64,000 nucleotides of DNA from Mangrovimonas futianensis (GCF_021245805.1 NZ_JAJJNF010000003.1:248001-312000); one strand, 5' to 3'. Numbered from the stretch's first letter, positions 9,066-17,904 are shown. Program-made: numbers and translations. Notes: generated by a model not told the origin, from the sequence alone.

Positions 9066-9097
9066 TTTGTTGATATAGATAAGTTTTACTAAATTTG
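9066..9097 (+). promoter_or_regulatory. Promoter of the rpmB-rpmG-DUF4295 operon
   Basis: This is the best Bacteroidota-type promoter in the window: a TTTG -33 element at 9066-9069, a 20-base spacer and TAAATTTG at 9090-9097. It lies in the gap after cinA, 41 bases before the rpmB start. Confidence 0.65.
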
Positions 9098-9138
9098 CAC
9101 CCTGTTTTGAAATAAGAACAATTTAAAGTCAGAAAAAG

Positions 9139-9375
9139 ATGTCTAGAGTTTGTGAACTTACTGGTAAGAAAGCAATGGTTGGGAACAATGTTTCTCACGC
9201 GATGAATAAAACAAAACGTAAATTTGATGCAAATTTGATCAAAAAACGTTTTTATATTCCTGAAGAAGATAAGTGGGTAACCTTAAAGGTTTCTACAGCC
9301 GCTTTGAAAACGATCAACAGAATTGGTATTTCTGCCGCTATCAAACAAGCGAAAGCTAAAGGATATTTAAAATAA
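9139..9375 (+). CDS. rpmB: 50S ribosomal protein bL28
   Basis: 78 residues. It starts SRVCELTGKKAMVGNNVSHA and has NKTKRKFDANLIKKRF, the usual bL28 sequence. It binds 23S rRNA in the large subunit. It is the first gene after a good promoter and is followed 25 bases later by rpmG, the common rpmB-rpmG pair. Confidence 0.97.
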   Translation: MSRVCELTGKKAMVGNNVSHAMNKTKRKFDANLIKKRFYIPEEDKWVTLKVSTAALKTINRIGISAAIKQAKAKGYLK

Positions 9376-9400
9376 TAGATAACGCGAAAAAACACCTACA

Positions 9401-9583
9401 ATGGCAAAGAAAGGGAATAGAATACAGGTTATATTAGAGTGTACAGAGCATAAAGAGTCTGGAATGCCAGGTACTTCTCGTTACATTACTACTAAGAACA
9501 AAAAGAATACGCCAGATAGAATGGAGATTAAGAAATTTAATCCAATTCTTAAGCGTATGACAATTCATAAAGAAATTAAATAA
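9401..9583 (+). CDS. rpmG: 50S ribosomal protein bL33, zinc-free form
   Basis: 60 residues (MAKKGNRIQVILECTEHK, then KKNTPDRMEIKKFNPIL). Only one cysteine is present, so the zinc-ribbon CxxC pairs of C+ bL33 proteins are missing; this is the C- type. It lies between rpmB and the DUF4295 gene in a ribosomal operon. Confidence 0.96.
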   Translation: MAKKGNRIQVILECTEHKESGMPGTSRYITTKNKKNTPDRMEIKKFNPILKRMTIHKEIK

Positions 9584-9629
9584 TTAGGATTTTTTACATT
9601 TTGTAAAAATTTCAAAGAACATTTGAATC

Positions 9630-9785
9630 ATGGCAAAGAAATCAGTAGCATCATTACAAACAGGATCTAAGAGATTAACTAAAGCTATCAAAATGGTTAA
9701 ATCTCCTAAGAGTGGGGCATATACATTTGTAGAATCAATTATGACTCCTGAAGAAGTTAACGATTGGTTAAGCAAACAAAACTAA
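9630..9785 (+). CDS. DUF4295 family small basic protein (probable ribosome-associated protein)
   Basis: A 51-residue lysine-rich protein starting MAKKSVASLQTGSKRLTKAI and ending NDWLSKQN. It starts 46 bases after rpmG and ends just before a strong terminator, so it is the last gene of a ribosomal operon. DUF4295 is restricted to Bacteroidota and is regularly found with rpmB/rpmG. Its size, charge and context make it a likely lineage-specific ribosomal protein. I recall a new large-subunit protein (bL38) being reported from Flavobacterium ribosomes, but cannot verify here that it is this family. Confidence 0.88.
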   Translation: MAKKSVASLQTGSKRLTKAIKMVKSPKSGAYTFVESIMTPEEVNDWLSKQN

Positions 9786-9813
9786 ACCAAGCAGTAAGTT
9801 TTTTAAGATATAC

Positions 9814-9850
9814 AAGCAGCTTTCAATATTTTGAAAGCTGCTTTTGTTTT
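9814..9850 (+). terminator. Strong terminator after the DUF4295 gene
   Basis: A 13-bp stem AAGCAGCTTTCAA / TTGAAAGCTGCTT with a TATT loop and a T-rich tail. It separates the ribosomal operon from ftsY. Confidence 0.9.
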
Positions 9851-9937
9851 ATATTTGCTCTTCAACTAATGACAAATTTTCACTTTTGAAAATTAGGCAA
9901 GCATTTTGACTTGCTTATTGCCAATAATCAACAGACC

Positions 9938-10891
9938 ATGAGTTTTTTTAAAAAAATATTTTCTTCAGAAAAAAAGGAAACTTTAGATAAGGGACTTGAA
10001 AAGTCCAAAACTTCATTTTTAAATAAATTAAGCAAAGCTGTAGCTGGAAAGTCCAAAGTAGATGATGATGTTTTGGATAATCTTGAAGAAGTATTGGTAA
10101 CAAGTGACGTGGGTGTAAATACGACGCTTAAGGTCATTGAACGTATTGAAGAACGTGTATCTAGAGATAAATATCTTGGTACCGATGAGCTTAATCAAAT
10201 CCTTAGAGAAGAAATTGCGGCCTTGTTGAGTGAAACCAACTATGGAGAAGCTACCGAATTTGTTGTTCCTGAAAATAAGAAACCTTATGTCATGATGGTG
10301 GTAGGTGTCAATGGTGTTGGAAAAACCACAACCATTGGTAAATTGGCTTACCAATTTAAGAAGAAAGGATTGAAGGTGGTCTTGGGTGCCGCAGATACGT
10401 TTAGGGCAGCCGCTATTGACCAACTTCAGGTATGGGCAGATAGGGTAGATGTACCTATTGTAAAGCAAGCCATGGGAAGCGATCCGGCATCGGTAGCTTT
10501 TGATACTTTACAAAGCGCGGTCAACCAAAATGCTGATGTCGTTATTATAGATACGGCAGGTCGTTTGCACAATAAAGTGAATTTGATGAACGAGCTCACC
10601 AAAGTGAAGCGCGTGATGCAAAAAGTGGTGGGTGATGCACCTCATGATGTTCTACTTGTTTTGGATGGTTCTACAGGTCAAAATGCCTTTGAACAGGCCA
10701 AACAATTCACCGCTGCTACAGAGGTTACCTCATTAGCTGTTACCAAATTGGATGGAACTGCTAAAGGCGGTGTGGTGATAGGAATTTCTGATCAATTTAA
10801 AATCCCAGTGAAGTATATAGGCGTGGGTGAAGGAATTGAAGATCTTCAAGTTTTCAATAAGTATGAATTTGTAGATTCATTTTTCAAGTAA
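9938..10891 (+). CDS. ftsY: Signal recognition particle receptor FtsY
   Basis: 317 residues from the ATG at 9938 (MSFFKKIFSSEKK). An in-frame TTG nine codons upstream adds an unlikely extension. After a short N-terminal region without the long acidic A domain come the N domain and the SRP GTPase G domain: GVNGVGKTTTIGKLA (G1, near residue 123), ADTFRAAA (G2), IDTAGRLHNK (G3) and TKLDGTAKGG (G4). It docks SRP-ribosome complexes at the membrane for co-translational insertion and works upstream of SecYEG and YidC, the latter also encoded in this window. Confidence 0.96.
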   Translation: MSFFKKIFSSEKKETLDKGLEKSKTSFLNKLSKAVAGKSKVDDDVLDNLEEVLVTSDVGVNTTLKVIERIEERVSRDKYLGTDELNQILREEIAALLSETNYGEATEFVVPENKKPYVMMVVGVNGVGKTTTIGKLAYQFKKKGLKVVLGAADTFRAAAIDQLQVWADRVDVPIVKQAMGSDPASVAFDTLQSAVNQNADVVIIDTAGRLHNKVNLMNELTKVKRVMQKVVGDAPHDVLLVLDGSTGQNAFEQAKQFTAATEVTSLAVTKLDGTAKGGVVIGISDQFKIPVKYIGVGEGIEDLQVFNKYEFVDSFFK

Positions 10892-10923
10892 AGAATTTTG
10901 TATCTTTAAAGGAATAGTTGCTT

Positions 10924-11355
10924 ATGTCATCTCATTCCATATATCATAACTTCATTATTAAAGCTCCACAAAAAGAGGTGTATGACGCTGTGTCACAACC
11001 ACAACATTTGGATAATTGGTGGCCTCTAAAAAGTTCTGGCGAACCAAAACTTGGGACAACCTACAATTTGAATTTTACTGATGCGTATGATTGGTATGGT
11101 GAAGTAGTGGTTTGTGAACCAAATAATTCTTTCCATATTAAAATGACCAAGAGTGACAAGGATTGGGATCCTACTACTTTTGGATTTGATTTACAAGAAC
11201 ACGACCAAGGAACCTATGTCAAGTTTAGTCATGTCAATTGGCCCGAGATGAACGATCACCTAAAATTCTCTTCGTTTTGTTGGGGCATGTTACTCAACGG
11301 ACTTAAAGACTATCTTGAAAAAGGCACCGTAATTCCTTTTGAAAATAGAAACTAA
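10924..11355 (+). CDS. SRPBCC (START/Bet v1-like) domain protein
   Basis: About 143 residues from the ATG at 10924; a TTG two codons earlier is less likely. The N-terminus (HNFIIKAPQKEVYDAVSQP followed by LDNWWP) is the usual start of AHSA1/polyketide-cyclase type SRPBCC domains, which form a hydrophobic pocket. The ligand or activity is unknown. Its stop codon directly abuts the stop codon of the convergent serine-hydrolase gene, with no bases between them. Confidence 0.8.
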   Translation: MSSHSIYHNFIIKAPQKEVYDAVSQPQHLDNWWPLKSSGEPKLGTTYNLNFTDAYDWYGEVVVCEPNNSFHIKMTKSDKDWDPTTFGFDLQEHDQGTYVKFSHVNWPEMNDHLKFSSFCWGMLLNGLKDYLEKGTVIPFENRN

Positions 11356-12444
11356 CTACTGAATCACCGCATTTATCTTTTCCCATAAGTCATTGTCAAA
11401 ATTAGATAAGGCAAAATTACTGTCATCGGCAGATTCTCCCATTCTTATAATGACCAATTGCTCACTGGGAACAACATATATCTTTTGGTCATTTTTCCCT
11501 AGACCAGCATACATATCGGCTGGTGCATTAGGAATAAGCTCTCCTGGAAATTCTAATTGCGATTGAGGCAGATGAAAACTAGACTTACCATTTAACCACC
11601 ATAAATACCCGTAAGCTAAATTAATGTCTTGTGAGGTGTTGGTCGCTTGTTGTAAATAGGATTCTGAAACGATTTGTTCATTCTCCCATTTTCCATTGGC
11701 ATAAATCATTAGTCCAAACCTAGCCATACTTCTTGTGTTACTGAAATAGACATTTAAATTGTCCAGATCAATCCAACTTCCCGACATCCCTACTTTATTT
11801 TTCAATTGATTTTCAAAATAGGTGTCCCAATTTTGGTTTGTGGCAGCTGCAACCACATCCTGAATTTTCACATAAACATTGTGGTAGGCCCATCGGCTAC
11901 CAGCGTCTGCCAGGTATTGCAAGTTTTCTGGAGAGACATCATCACTCAAACTGTCATCCAGACCCGAGGTCATGGTAAGGAGGTGCTTGTTGGTTATTAA
12001 ATTTTCTTTTTCCATAGGGGCACTAGTCCATCCAGTTCCCAAGTAATTGGAAACAGGTGTTTCAATATTTAAAAAGCCTTGATCTTGTGCGATGCCGGCA
12101 ACCGTTGCAGATAGTGTTTTACCGGCACTTGCCCAATACCATGGCGTACCTGCTTGGTGACCATTCATGTAAGCTTCCAGCACAATTTTACCATGGTGGA
12201 GCATGATAAAGCTTTTGGTGTTTTTTTCTTCTAAAAAATCCAACAAGGGTTGAATTTGACTGTCATGATACCCCAATGAAGTTGGAGGAATAGATTCCCA
12301 TTCTTCAGAATTCAAAGGCGGGAAATAAAGATCTTGAGTTTCGGGAAGATTGTTTTCTGGGTCTGTATTGGGTGCGTCGTCATACGATTGACAACCAAAT
12401 ACATATAGGGATAAGATTAAAAATAGGTAGATAAGGCGCTTCAT
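11356..12444 (-). CDS. Serine hydrolase lipoprotein (class C beta-lactamase-like)
   Basis: 362 residues. A lipoprotein signal ends in LYVFGC, with the lipid-bearing cysteine at 18. The mature part is a beta-lactamase/DD-peptidase fold. The catalytic Ser-x-x-Lys is WASAGKTLSATVAG, the second motif is a YHN (AYHNVYVKI), and MTSGLDDSL is common in this family. Such proteins include esterases, D-peptidases and true AmpC enzymes; the distant similarity here argues for an esterase or peptidase rather than antibiotic resistance. Asp-rich residues after the lipid cysteine may favour surface export. Confidence 0.85.
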   Translation of the reverse strand: MKRLIYLFLILSLYVFGCQSYDDAPNTDPENNLPETQDLYFPPLNSEEWESIPPTSLGYHDSQIQPLLDFLEEKNTKSFIMLHHGKIVLEAYMNGHQAGTPWYWASAGKTLSATVAGIAQDQGFLNIETPVSNYLGTGWTSAPMEKENLITNKHLLTMTSGLDDSLSDDVSPENLQYLADAGSRWAYHNVYVKIQDVVAAATNQNWDTYFENQLKNKVGMSGSWIDLDNLNVYFSNTRSMARFGLMIYANGKWENEQIVSESYLQQATNTSQDINLAYGYLWWLNGKSSFHLPQSQLEFPGELIPNAPADMYAGLGKNDQKIYVVPSEQLVIIRMGESADDSNFALSNFDNDLWEKINAVIQ

Positions 12445-12497
12445 AACAATGTTTTACATTTAGATGTATAAAAATATAAAAGGTTTAATTAAGGTTG

Positions 12498-12505
12498 TAT
12501 CTTTG
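12498..12505 (+). promoter_or_regulatory. Putative -7 box (TATCTTTG) for rimO
   Basis: An exact TAnnTTTG match 18 bases before the rimO ATG, implying a leader of only about 10-13 bases. Confidence 0.5.
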
Positions 12506-12522
12506 CATCCTTAAAATTTATT

Positions 12523-13827
12523 ATGAGAACCAAGTCACTTAAAAAGAATAAAATCAATGTGGTAACCTTAGGCTGTAGTAAAAATGTTTACGACAGTGAG
12601 GTTTTGATGGGACAATTAAAGGCAAGTGGGAAGGAAGTTGTTCATGAAGAAGAGGGAAATGTCGTTGTTATAAACACTTGTGGTTTTATTAATAATGCCA
12701 AGGAAGAGAGCGTCAACACCATTTTGGAGTTTATGCAGAAAAAGGAAGCAGGTGAGGTGGATAAGGTTTTTGTGACCGGTTGTTTAAGTGAACGCTATAA
12801 ACCAGACTTACAAAAGGAAATTCCAAATGTGGACCAATATTTTGGTACCACAGAACTTCCTCAATTATTAAAGGCACTTGGAGCAGATTACAAGCATGAG
12901 CTGATTGGAGAGCGCTTGACAACCACTCCAAAAAACTTTGCCTATTTAAAAATTGCTGAGGGTTGTGACCGTCCGTGTAGTTTCTGTGCGATTCCGCTTA
13001 TGAGAGGAAAGCACAAAAGCACACCTATTGAAGATTTGGTCATTGAAGCAGAAAAATTGGCAGCAAGTGGCGTTAAGGAGTTGATACTGATTGCACAGGA
13101 TTTAACATATTATGGCCTGGATCTTTATAAAAAGCGCAATTTAGCTGAGTTATTGGAAGCTTTGGTAAAAGTGGAAGGAATTGAATGGATTCGCTTGCAT
13201 TATGCCTTCCCTACGGGATTTCCAATGGATGTATTGGAAGTCATGAACCGTGAGGAGAAAGTGTGTAATTATATTGATATTCCTCTACAACATATTTCTG
13301 ATCACATCTTAAAAAGTATGAGACGTGGTACCACCAAAGAGAAGACCACCAAACTGCTTCAAGAATTTAGAAAGGCAGTTCCAGGAATGACCATAAGAAC
13401 GACTCTAATTGTTGGATACCCGGGGGAAACTGAGGAGGATTTTCAAGAATTGAAACAATGGGTTCAAGAAATGCGTTTTGAGCGTTTGGGTTGTTTTACC
13501 TATTCGCATGAGGAAAACACACATGCCTTTAATTTAGAAGATGATGTGCCAGAAGAAGTTAAGCAAGATCGCGCCAATGAGATTATGGAGATTCAATCAC
13601 AAATTTCTTGGGAACTGAATCAGGAAAAAATTGGTCAAGAATTTAAGGTGGTAATAGACAGAAAAGAAGGGAATTATTTTGTGGGAAGAACCGAATTTGA
13701 TTCACCAGATGTCGATAACGAAGTGTTAATCGATGCTTCAACAACTTATTTGAAAACAGGAGAATTTACCAAAGTAAAAATTACGGATGCCGCTGATTTT
13801 GATTTGTACGGGGAAGTTGTCGTTTAA
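12523..13827 (+). CDS. rimO: Ribosomal protein uS12 methylthiotransferase RimO
   Basis: 434 residues. The N-terminal UPF0004 domain has the three cysteines that hold the auxiliary 4Fe-4S cluster (LGCSKNVYDSE, INTCGFI, TGCLSERY). The radical SAM domain has EGCDRPCSFCAIPLMRG, the CxxxCxxC cluster motif. A TRAM domain closes the protein (FKVVIDRKEGNYFVGRTEFD). RimO adds a methylthio group to the conserved aspartate of uS12. The hallmark SKN after the first cysteine and LMRGKHKS favour RimO over the tRNA enzyme MiaB. Followed by a terminator. Confidence 0.95.
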   Translation: MRTKSLKKNKINVVTLGCSKNVYDSEVLMGQLKASGKEVVHEEEGNVVVINTCGFINNAKEESVNTILEFMQKKEAGEVDKVFVTGCLSERYKPDLQKEIPNVDQYFGTTELPQLLKALGADYKHELIGERLTTTPKNFAYLKIAEGCDRPCSFCAIPLMRGKHKSTPIEDLVIEAEKLAASGVKELILIAQDLTYYGLDLYKKRNLAELLEALVKVEGIEWIRLHYAFPTGFPMDVLEVMNREEKVCNYIDIPLQHISDHILKSMRRGTTKEKTTKLLQEFRKAVPGMTIRTTLIVGYPGETEEDFQELKQWVQEMRFERLGCFTYSHEENTHAFNLEDDVPEEVKQDRANEIMEIQSQISWELNQEKIGQEFKVVIDRKEGNYFVGRTEFDSPDVDNEVLIDASTTYLKTGEFTKVKITDAADFDLYGEVVV

Positions 13828-13850
13828 ACTTGTTTAAAGATATAATATTA

Positions 13851-13877
13851 AACCCATCAATTCAGATGGGTTTTTTT
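13851..13877 (+). terminator. Terminator after rimO
   Basis: An 8-bp stem AACCCATC / GATGGGTT with a 6-base loop and a run of T, 23 bases after the rimO stop. Confidence 0.85.
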
Positions 13878-13956
13878 ATAACATATGGTTAGCAATATTT
13901 TGAAATAAATAATGAAATTATCAAATTCACCTAAGGATTGGACTATCTTCTTTTAT

Positions 13957-14610
13957 TTAATCTCTAAATTTTATTGTATTTAAAATATTCATCAATTCTT
14001 CCTTATTAGATTCCTTAACAAAAGACACAATGATTGAAAACCCAAATCCGTTTAAAGTAGTTGAATAGTATATTTGCTTAATGTTTAGTTCCATATAGTT
14101 CATTTCGGCATTCATACGGTAAAATTCTAGACCATCAATTTCAATTTTTTCAAATTCCTCATCAATATGGTCATACTTAATTTGAGAGTTTTTCATGATT
14201 CTTCGAGCCTGATATAAATATTCATTTCCACTTTTTATCCCCGGGAAATTTTTTATATTTTCTACCACGATACTTATTCCTGGATTGTATTCTACTGCTG
14301 ATCCAAGCTCATATTTGAATGCCCCTAAAAGGATGGCAGAATTAATTTCGGAGGCCTTCAGGATAGCTTTCATTTGCGCGTTGTCACCAGCCATTAAAGC
14401 TTCTCCGTGCCTTTTCATGGCTTCAATTTGTTCCTTATTTTGAATGGCCCAATCAGTTGGTATATTAATCGTAAAGTTGAAAAATGAATTCTTATAAATA
14501 TTATTATCGATTTCTCCATAATCAAAATTTGTTTGTTCAGTTTGACCAGACATATTATTGATTAAAAATGAAAATAATAAGATGCTTAATAGATAGGTTT
14601 TTAATTTCAT
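13957..14610 (-). CDS. Exported protein of unknown function
   Basis: About 217 residues if started at the ATG at 14610, which gives a clean signal peptide (MKLKTYLLSILLFSFLINN, with cleavage near SGQ). A longer in-frame start at 14649 would bury it. The mature protein begins with a short motif (FFNFTINIPTDWAIQNKEQ) like that of small periplasmic PsbP/DUF-type Bacteroidota proteins. I do not recognise a catalytic motif. It stands alone between the rimO terminator and the antiporter gene, with 186 bases of A/T-rich sequence upstream. Confidence 0.7.
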   Translation of the reverse strand: MKLKTYLLSILLFSFLINNMSGQTEQTNFDYGEIDNNIYKNSFFNFTINIPTDWAIQNKEQIEAMKRHGEALMAGDNAQMKAILKASEINSAILLGAFKYELGSAVEYNPGISIVVENIKNFPGIKSGNEYLYQARRIMKNSQIKYDHIDEEFEKIEIDGLEFYRMNAEMNYMELNIKQIYYSTTLNGFGFSIIVSFVKESNKEELMNILNTIKFRD

Positions 14611-14796
14611 TGGGACGGTTATCAGTTGTTTATAGAAATCACAACACAATTGTGATTATATTAAAATGGAATTTTGAAGTGTAAATATAAATCTTTTGTT
14701 AGTAAAACTGATTATGATTCATTCAATGTTGATTATTGATTCAAGTATCTAAGTTTTAAACTTTTTTTACAATTCGTTTTCTAGTTCTGAATTTTT

Positions 14797-16059
14797 TTAA
14801 TGTCCACCCTCAGAAGGCTCCACATTAATTCCTAATTTTTTAATCAAGGTTCCTACACTCAAGCCTTGTACCACGATTGAAAATACCACCACGGCATAGG
14901 TAATCACTAAAAACAAATCACGGTGCATATCTTGAGAAAGCGACAAAGCCAAGGCGATGGATATTCCTCCCCGTAATCCGCCCCAAGTCATCACCAAATT
15001 GGTGTTAGGAACAAAATCAAGTTTTTTCTTCAGAGCATTTACCGGAATCAATAGTGATAGAAACCTTGAAGCTAACACTATAGGGATCATTAATATGCCC
15101 GCAAGAACGTAGTTTTTTTCAACTGATAGAATTAAGATTTCCAATCCAATTAATACAAATAAGATATTGTTTAAAAGAACGTCAATAAGCTCCCAAAACT
15201 TATCCACATAGGTTTCGGTGATTTCAGACATGGTATGTTTTCTAACGGTGTCATTACCTACAATTAAGCCAGCAGTAACCATAGCCAAAGGGGCAGATAC
15301 ATGTAATTGTTGTGCGATAACCGTACCCAACATCACTGCAGCTAACGTTATAATCACTTCTATATCATAATTATCAATAGACTTCATGAGTCGGTAGCTT
15401 ATAAACCCTAAAACACCACCTAATAAAATACCACCAAATACTTCTTCAACAAATAGGAGCAACACTTCGCCAACTTCAATATCGGTTCCTCCAGAAGCAA
15501 TTTTGAAAATGGTTAGAAATACAACAACACCCACACCATCATTGAACAGCGATTCACCTACGATTTTGGTTTCCAATTTTTTTGGAGCACCTGCTTGTTT
15601 TAATATACCCAAAACAGCAATGGGATCGGTGGGGGAAATTAGGGCGCCAAAAAGTAAGCAGTATATAAATGGGATATTAAAATCCAATAATGCCAGTAAG
15701 CCATAGGTCAAACCACCTATCAAAAATGTGGAAGTAACAACGCCTAACGTAGAGAATAATAATATCGGCCAGCGTTGTACTTTTAGTTGTTCGAAATTGG
15801 TATGTAAAGCTCCGGCAAACAACAGAAAGCTCAACATGACGTCCATTAGAACTGTTTCAAAATCAATTTGTTTCACAAAATTTGTTTCCGCATCTAGTAT
15901 GGTATCATCAAAATAGCCTACCAAAAAGGCAAAAAAGGTAAAGATGATGGTCACAAGCATGAGACCAATGGTATTGGGTAATTTAATAAATCGAGTATTG
16001 ATATAACCGAATACGGCTGACAGGGAAACCAGAATGGCCGCGATGATATATATATTCAT
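14797..16059 (-). CDS. Na+/H+ antiporter, CPA1 (NhaP-like)
   Basis: 420 residues with about 12 hydrophobic segments, in the inner membrane. ALISPTDPIAVLGILK and GESLFNDGVGVVVFLTIF are the CPA1 core motifs; the NDG carries the conserved ion-binding Asn-Asp pair. TWGGLRGGISIALALSL is the usual late helix. It exchanges cytoplasmic Na+ or K+ for protons in salt and pH balance. There is no cytosolic regulatory tail. It lies downstream of the DUF3570 cluster and the 51-residue membrane protein on the same strand; whether they share a transcript is unclear, with gaps of about 60 bases. Confidence 0.9.
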   Translation of the reverse strand: MNIYIIAAILVSLSAVFGYINTRFIKLPNTIGLMLVTIIFTFFAFLVGYFDDTILDAETNFVKQIDFETVLMDVMLSFLLFAGALHTNFEQLKVQRWPILLFSTLGVVTSTFLIGGLTYGLLALLDFNIPFIYCLLFGALISPTDPIAVLGILKQAGAPKKLETKIVGESLFNDGVGVVVFLTIFKIASGGTDIEVGEVLLLFVEEVFGGILLGGVLGFISYRLMKSIDNYDIEVIITLAAVMLGTVIAQQLHVSAPLAMVTAGLIVGNDTVRKHTMSEITETYVDKFWELIDVLLNNILFVLIGLEILILSVEKNYVLAGILMIPIVLASRFLSLLIPVNALKKKLDFVPNTNLVMTWGGLRGGISIALALSLSQDMHRDLFLVITYAVVVFSIVVQGLSVGTLIKKLGINVEPSEGGH

Positions 16060-16126
16060 AAAAGTGATCTTTAGAGTTTAGAACAAGAAATGATTAAAGA
16101 GAAAAGAAATGACTTTGAACGTTATT

Positions 16127-16282
16127 TTATTTCTTTTTTCTCCTATCCATCATCAATCCAAATGAAATGCCTATGGCAATTCCAATGGCTAGTCCAACAC
16201 TTGTTTGATCAAAGAGAGAGCCAATAAGGGTGCCTAATCCAACGCCTAGAGCGACACCTAGCCCCATATATTTGTTTTTCAT
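16127..16282 (-). CDS. Small glycine-zipper membrane protein (51 aa)
   Basis: An ATG at 16282 opens a 51-codon frame to a TAA at 16127: MKNKYMGLGVALGVGLGTLI, then a short polar turn (FDQTS) and a second hydrophobic, glycine-spaced segment (GLAIGIAIGISFGLMMD), ending in DRRKKK. The G-x-x-x-G spacing and basic tail resemble glycine-zipper proteins with two helices in the inner membrane. No function is known to me. It lies between the DUF3570 and antiporter genes, on the same strand as both, 67 bases upstream of the antiporter start. Confidence 0.65.
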   Translation of the reverse strand: MKNKYMGLGVALGVGLGTLIGSLFDQTSVGLAIGIAIGISFGLMMDRRKKK

Positions 16283-16340
16283 GAGATGCTAATTTCTCAT
16301 AATAATAAGAAATTACACCCATACAACCTAATTTGAATAT

Positions 16341-17672
16341 CTACTGAACAAACTTTACACCCACCGTAATGATATTAGAATTAAAGGATGTGTTTCTGTC
16401 GTAATGATAGTATTTTAAGTCGACGCTTTTTAAACCAAACTTCCAAATATGGGCCTTGGTGAAAATATCGGTGTATGAGACTCCAAAACCGTATTGGTTG
16501 GCCGAATATTTTGAAAGGTCATAATCTGAGGTATAATAGTTTTGAGTGGATAAATGGGTTTCGTAAGGTGCAAAATAATCAGCGGCGGTTTGATTGTAAT
16601 AGCGATATGAAGGGTAAAGCGTAAATTTATCTGATATCTTAACTGGCACTTCCAAACTGGCGGTATGTGAACTGATTCCCCAATCATCAGAATAATAGCG
16701 GTAATAGGTACGCAGTACCAGGAATTCATTGATGAAGTAGTGCAAACGGCCACCAACGGCTATTTTGAATCGCGAATCCGGTAATTGTTCGATATCGTCG
16801 GCTAATTGAAAATTCTCAATATAGGAATTGGCTACATCGGCAAAGTAAACCCTTTGGAAAGGCGTTCCTAATTGGCCTTGTTGTTTTACCACATCCAAAG
16901 CGATGGACCCCTGCATATTTTTTGACAATATCTGTGAAAAGTTCAATCCACCGGAATAGGAGTTTCGTCCCTTGCTATCTATTTCATGTAAAGAGGGGGC
17001 ATAATCTGGATTACCTGTAATGATGCGACCCTGATAAAATTCATCATTCAAACCTGGTCCGTTATCAGCAAATGGCCTTAATTCATACGGGTATAGTATT
17101 TTCCAAGTATCTAGATAGACACTAGCATGTAAACTCAGTTCGGTATTTTTCTCCTTAAATAATTTGGTGATGCTTCCACCAAATCCCAAAGAGAAATAAT
17201 CAAATTCTGAGGCTACCGATACTTTTCCTGAATAAATGGTATTTCTATCATCTGAAGAATGACTGTAACCAATATTTCCGTTAACCCAAATGTCGCCTGA
17301 GGATGCTCCAGAACTTGCTGTGAAAGGATCTGCCGGATCGTTACTGTCAAATGGATTGATATTACTTGAAGAAGCAGAAGTATATGCTGAAATTCCGGCA
17401 TCAATAGTCAGTACATCATCATCATTAAGTGGAATTGACACAATGATGGTTCCTGTTGCATCGGTAAGTTCTTCGGTTCCGATACCTCCTGAAACGGCGG
17501 CATTGTCTCCGTCTTGACTGTAGTAACTGCTTAAAATATCCACTTCAGTACTTTCAAGAACTCTTTTTTTGTAAACTCTTGTAGAATCTGAAACGGGCGA
17601 GTTTTGTGCTTGTACAACTCTTCCAAATCCCAGACTGATTACAGAGGTAAATATGAGAGATTTAATTGTCAT
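16341..17672 (-). CDS. DUF3570 family outer-membrane beta-barrel protein
   Basis: 443 residues with a signal peptide ending VVQAQ. The N-terminal segment SSYYSQDGDNAAVSGGIGTE is the conserved DUF3570 hallmark. The rest alternates aromatic and polar residues with a terminal aromatic strand (ITVGVKFVQ), as expected for an outer-membrane barrel. The function is unknown. It is the last gene of a tight minus-strand set thioredoxin, apbE, DUF4266, DUF3570, with 17 bases between it and DUF4266; these families are repeatedly found together in Bacteroidota and some Proteobacteria. The cluster suggests an envelope redox or cofactor-related role. Confidence 0.85.
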   Translation of the reverse strand: MTIKSLIFTSVISLGFGRVVQAQNSPVSDSTRVYKKRVLESTEVDILSSYYSQDGDNAAVSGGIGTEELTDATGTIIVSIPLNDDDVLTIDAGISAYTSASSSNINPFDSNDPADPFTASSGASSGDIWVNGNIGYSHSSDDRNTIYSGKVSVASEFDYFSLGFGGSITKLFKEKNTELSLHASVYLDTWKILYPYELRPFADNGPGLNDEFYQGRIITGNPDYAPSLHEIDSKGRNSYSGGLNFSQILSKNMQGSIALDVVKQQGQLGTPFQRVYFADVANSYIENFQLADDIEQLPDSRFKIAVGGRLHYFINEFLVLRTYYRYYSDDWGISSHTASLEVPVKISDKFTLYPSYRYYNQTAADYFAPYETHLSTQNYYTSDYDLSKYSANQYGFGVSYTDIFTKAHIWKFGLKSVDLKYYHYDRNTSFNSNIITVGVKFVQ

Positions 17673-17689
17673 CTTTTTTTGAATTAAGG

Positions 17690-17899
17690 TTAATTACATC
17701 CGCAACCGCCTCCTGTTTTTCCTCCGTTGGCTCCAGAAGCGGCTTCTCTGTAGGAGTGGAAGGTGGTCACGTTACGATCTGCAGGTTTGTCCGAAAGGGC
17801 CATATCTGGATCGTTGATGTTTATTTTTTCATATTCCTTAACGGTCATGCAAGAAGTGACAGTTGAAAGAATAACAATAGCAAGACCTAATTTTTTCAT
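17690..17899 (-). CDS. DUF4266 small lipoprotein with a GGGCGCN tail
   Basis: 69 residues. The lipoprotein signal ends STVTSC (lipid cysteine at 17). A short conserved body (KININDPDMALSDKP) is followed by SYREAASGANGGKTGGGCGC and a final Asn. The two tail cysteines separated by one glycine could bind metal, form a thiol/disulfide or be modified. SGAN resembles the SGA[S/T] flavinylation signal used by ApbE but lacks the acceptor Ser/Thr, so flavinylation there is not supported. It starts 5 bases after the apbE stop and 17 bases before DUF3570. The function is unknown. Confidence 0.85.
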   Translation of the reverse strand: MKKLGLAIVILSTVTSCMTVKEYEKININDPDMALSDKPADRNVTTFHSYREAASGANGGKTGGGCGCN

Positions 17900-17904
17900 A
17901 GCTA

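Noticed and set aside
10028..10468. 146-codon minus-strand frame opposite ftsY
   Set aside because: Shadow of the well-supported ftsY frame; no protein-like motifs.
11356..12444. Antibiotic-inactivating AmpC beta-lactamase
   Set aside because: The fold and SxxK motif are shared with many esterases and peptidases; nothing specific supports a resistance role.
17720..17760. SGAN in DUF4266 as an FMN attachment site
   Set aside because: The motif lacks the Ser/Thr acceptor used by ApbE, so it is only a resemblance.
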